This document shows, piece after piece, positions 12,103-13,548 of a stretch of 13,548 nucleotides of DNA (its first letter is position 1; each line of letters opens with the position of its first letter). The notes beneath the pieces are model-generated. The model saw only the letters and a program-made list of their open reading frames with translations, searched no databases and was not told the origin of the DNA. This DNA comes from Faecalibacterium sp. UBA7177 (GTDB lineage: Bacteria; Bacillota; Clostridia; Oscillospirales; Ruminococcaceae), in contig DKVN01000089.1 in assembly GCA_002491225.1 (NCBI GenBank), positions 6,853 to 20,400 of the forward strand, read 5' to 3'. Made by a program: the position numbers and the translations under genes.

Positions 12103-13425
12103 TCAGAACCGCTCGACCCCGTCCACCGTGACCCTTGCGAGCACCAGCGGGGGCAGGGCGGGGGCCTGGTCGGCAAACTGCATCGCGTCGAGGAACAGTT
12201 CCTCGGCCGCGGCAAAGCGGGCCTCGTCGTCGGCGCAGAGGGTGGCGAGCGGCTCGCCCGCCTGCACCCGGTCGCCCGCCTTTTTGTGCAGCACGATGCC
12301 GGCGGCAAAGTCGATGGGGTCCTCTTTTTTAAGCCGCCCGGCCCCCAGCAGCACGCTGGCGCCGCCGATCTTTTCGGTGTCGGTGGCGTACAAAAAGCCG
12401 CTGCGCGGGGCCAGAACATCGCGGCTGGCCTTTGCGGGGGCGAAGAGGGAGGGGTCGTCCAGCACCCGGGTGTCGCCGCCCTGGGCCGCGAACAGCTCCT
12501 TGAGCTTCTGGAAGGCCGCGCCGCTCGCCACCGCCCGCTCGGCCATGGCGCGGCACTCGGGCAGGGTTCCCTTGCCCGCCAGCAGCAGCATGTTGGCGGC
12601 CAGCTGGTAGCAGACCTCGGTGAGGTCGGCGGGGCCGTGGCCCTTGAGCACCGCGACCGACTCGGCCACCTCGAGGCTGTTGCCAATGTTGTGGCCGAGG
12701 GGGGTGTTCATGTCGGTGATGAGGGCGGCCACCCGGCGGCCGTGGCGCTGGCCGATATCGACCATCGCTTTGGCCAGCTCGATCGACTCCTCGCTGGTTT
12801 TCATAAACGCGCCGTTGCCGGTTTTGACGTCGAGCAGGATACAATCCGACCCGGCGGCCAGCTTTTTGCTCATGATCGAGGAGGCGATGAGCGGGATGCA
12901 GCCCACCGTGGCGGTGACGTCCCGCAAAGCGTACATCTTTTTGTCGGCCGGGGCGAGGTTGCCGCTCTGGCCAATGACGCTGATGCCGATGCGGTTGACC
13001 TGGGCGAAAAACTCCTCCCGGCCGATGCTGGTGCGGGTGCCGGGCACCGACTCCATCTTGTCCACCGTGCCGCCGGTGTGCCCGAGGCCCCGGCCGCTCA
13101 TCTTGGCGATGCGCACCCCGCAGGCCGCCACGATGGGGGTGATCACCAGGGTGGTCTTATCCCCCACCCCGCCGGTCGAGTGCTTGTCCACCTTGACCCC
13201 CTCGATGGCCGAGAGGTCGACCTGGTCGCCCGAGCGGGCCATGATCTCGGTGAGCTGGGCGGTCTCGGCGGCGGTCATGCCGCGCAGGTAGATGGCCATG
13301 AGCAGGGCGCTCATCTGGTAATCCGGCACCTCGCCCGCCACAAAGCCGTTCACCGTAAATTCGAGCTCCTGCGGGGTCAAAACGCCGCCGTCCCGCTTTT
13401 TGGCGATAATGTCATACATGCGCAT
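12103..13425 (-). CDS. pdp: Pyrimidine-nucleoside phosphorylase
   Basis: The 440-residue product splits uridine, thymidine or deoxyuridine with phosphate into the base and (deoxy)ribose 1-phosphate in the cytosol, for nucleoside salvage. The family signature SGRGLGHTGGTVDKMESVPG spans 110-129. The phosphate site KHSTGGVGDK is at 81-90. The base-binding residues of this family are in place: R167 in ALRDVTATV, S182 and K186 in SSIMSKK. The C-terminal domain (about 340-440, with GRLKKEDPIDFAAGIVLHKKAGDRV) is complete. Length equals that of known Pdp/DeoA proteins (433-440). Pdp is favoured over DeoA from the Firmicutes setting, but sequence alone does not settle substrate range. The ATG at 13425 follows AGGAGG by 9 nt. 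A strong hairpin sits just upstream in the leader. No promoter is visible, so it may be the downstream gene of an operon beyond the window. Confidence 0.95.
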   Translation of the reverse strand: MRMYDIIAKKRDGGVLTPQELEFTVNGFVAGEVPDYQMSALLMAIYLRGMTAAETAQLTEIMARSGDQVDLSAIEGVKVDKHSTGGVGDKTTLVITPIVAACGVRIAKMSGRGLGHTGGTVDKMESVPGTRTSIGREEFFAQVNRIGISVIGQSGNLAPADKKMYALRDVTATVGCIPLIASSIMSKKLAAGSDCILLDVKTGNGAFMKTSEESIELAKAMVDIGQRHGRRVAALITDMNTPLGHNIGNSLEVAESVAVLKGHGPADLTEVCYQLAANMLLLAGKGTLPECRAMAERAVASGAAFQKLKELFAAQGGDTRVLDDPSLFAPAKASRDVLAPRSGFLYATDTEKIGGASVLLGAGRLKKEDPIDFAAGIVLHKKAGDRVQAGEPLATLCADDEARFAAAEELFLDAMQFADQAPALPPLVLARVTVDGVERF

Positions 13426-13448
13426 TCTGGGTGGCCTCCTTGTCCTGG

Positions 13449-13482
13449 GCACCCCCGCGCAAAAGCCGCCGCGCGGGGGTGC
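13449..13482 (-). other. Leader hairpin just before the pdp ribosome site
   Basis: A perfect 12-bp stem (13449-13460 with 13471-13482) with a 10-nt loop ends 8 nt before the AGGAGG. It lacks a T-run, so it is not a terminator. It may stabilise a processed mRNA end. Its loop side contains a 17-nt string also found at 818-834. Confidence 0.55.
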
Positions 13483-13503
13483 GCCATCTCTCGTTTTGGG
13501 ATG

Positions 13504-13541
13504 CGGCAGGGGCCGCGCCCCGGCGCGGCCCCTGCCGTTTT
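13504..13541. terminator. Strong hairpin at the right edge
   Basis: A perfect 14-bp GC stem (13504-13517 with 13524-13537) and a 6-nt loop are followed on the plus strand by TTTT only. No plus-strand gene precedes it. It may be a bidirectional terminator or intercistronic hairpin for a minus-strand gene beyond the window. Confidence 0.5.
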
Positions 13542-13548
13542 GCCGCCC

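Noticed and set aside
1..13548. tRNA, rRNA and CRISPR arrays
   Set aside because: No cloverleaf, rRNA core sequence or regularly spaced repeat of 25-40 nt was seen on either strand.

Overview
The window looks like chromosome from a GC-rich member of the Firmicutes/Clostridia, most likely an Oscillospiraceae-type gut anaerobe. The grounds are strong AGGAG ribosome sites, sigma-A promoters, a CIRCE heat-shock operator, a YtrA-type GntR/ABC operon, a PadR regulator and a RelB/RelE module, in generally GC-rich DNA with one clearly AT-richer island. The genus is inference; there is no rRNA gene to fix it.

Layout, left to right. (1) The first codons of a minus-strand gene leave the window at the left edge, with their promoter. 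(2) A minus-strand C_GCAxxG_C_C family protein follows. (3) A plus-strand operon encodes a YtrA-like GntR repressor, an ABC ATPase, an ABC-2 permease and a small zinc ribbon, closed by a strong terminator. (4) htpG lies behind a sigma-A promoter and a CIRCE element, followed by a TetR/DhaS-type regulator. (5) An accessory island, about 6246-9440, is bracketed by two inverted copies of a 46-nt terminator repeat. It holds a divergent cluster: on the minus strand a secreted four-cysteine protein and a lipoprotein, on the plus strand a PadR regulator overlapping a membrane-anchored protein. The lipoprotein and the outer domain of the membrane protein are paralogues. A 39-bp near-perfect palindrome containing both -35 boxes sits between the divergent promoters. 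The island ends in a transposase-less element with IS200/IS605-like hairpin ends and an internal promoter that could drive a small structured RNA. (6) A minus-strand radical SAM protein with a cysteine-rich C-terminus follows. (7) A plus-strand RelB/RelE toxin-antitoxin pair comes next. (8) A minus-strand pyrimidine-nucleoside phosphorylase closes the window.

The most unusual part is the PadR-centred island. One regulator appears to control two divergent units that export the same roughly 200-residue domain in two forms: tethered to a cytoplasmic segment through one membrane helix, and free as a lipoprotein. I do not recognise the outer domain. A sensor with a decoy or partner is a reasonable but untested reading. 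The lipoprotein gene changes sharply in base composition near position 6480, which suggests recombination or transfer.
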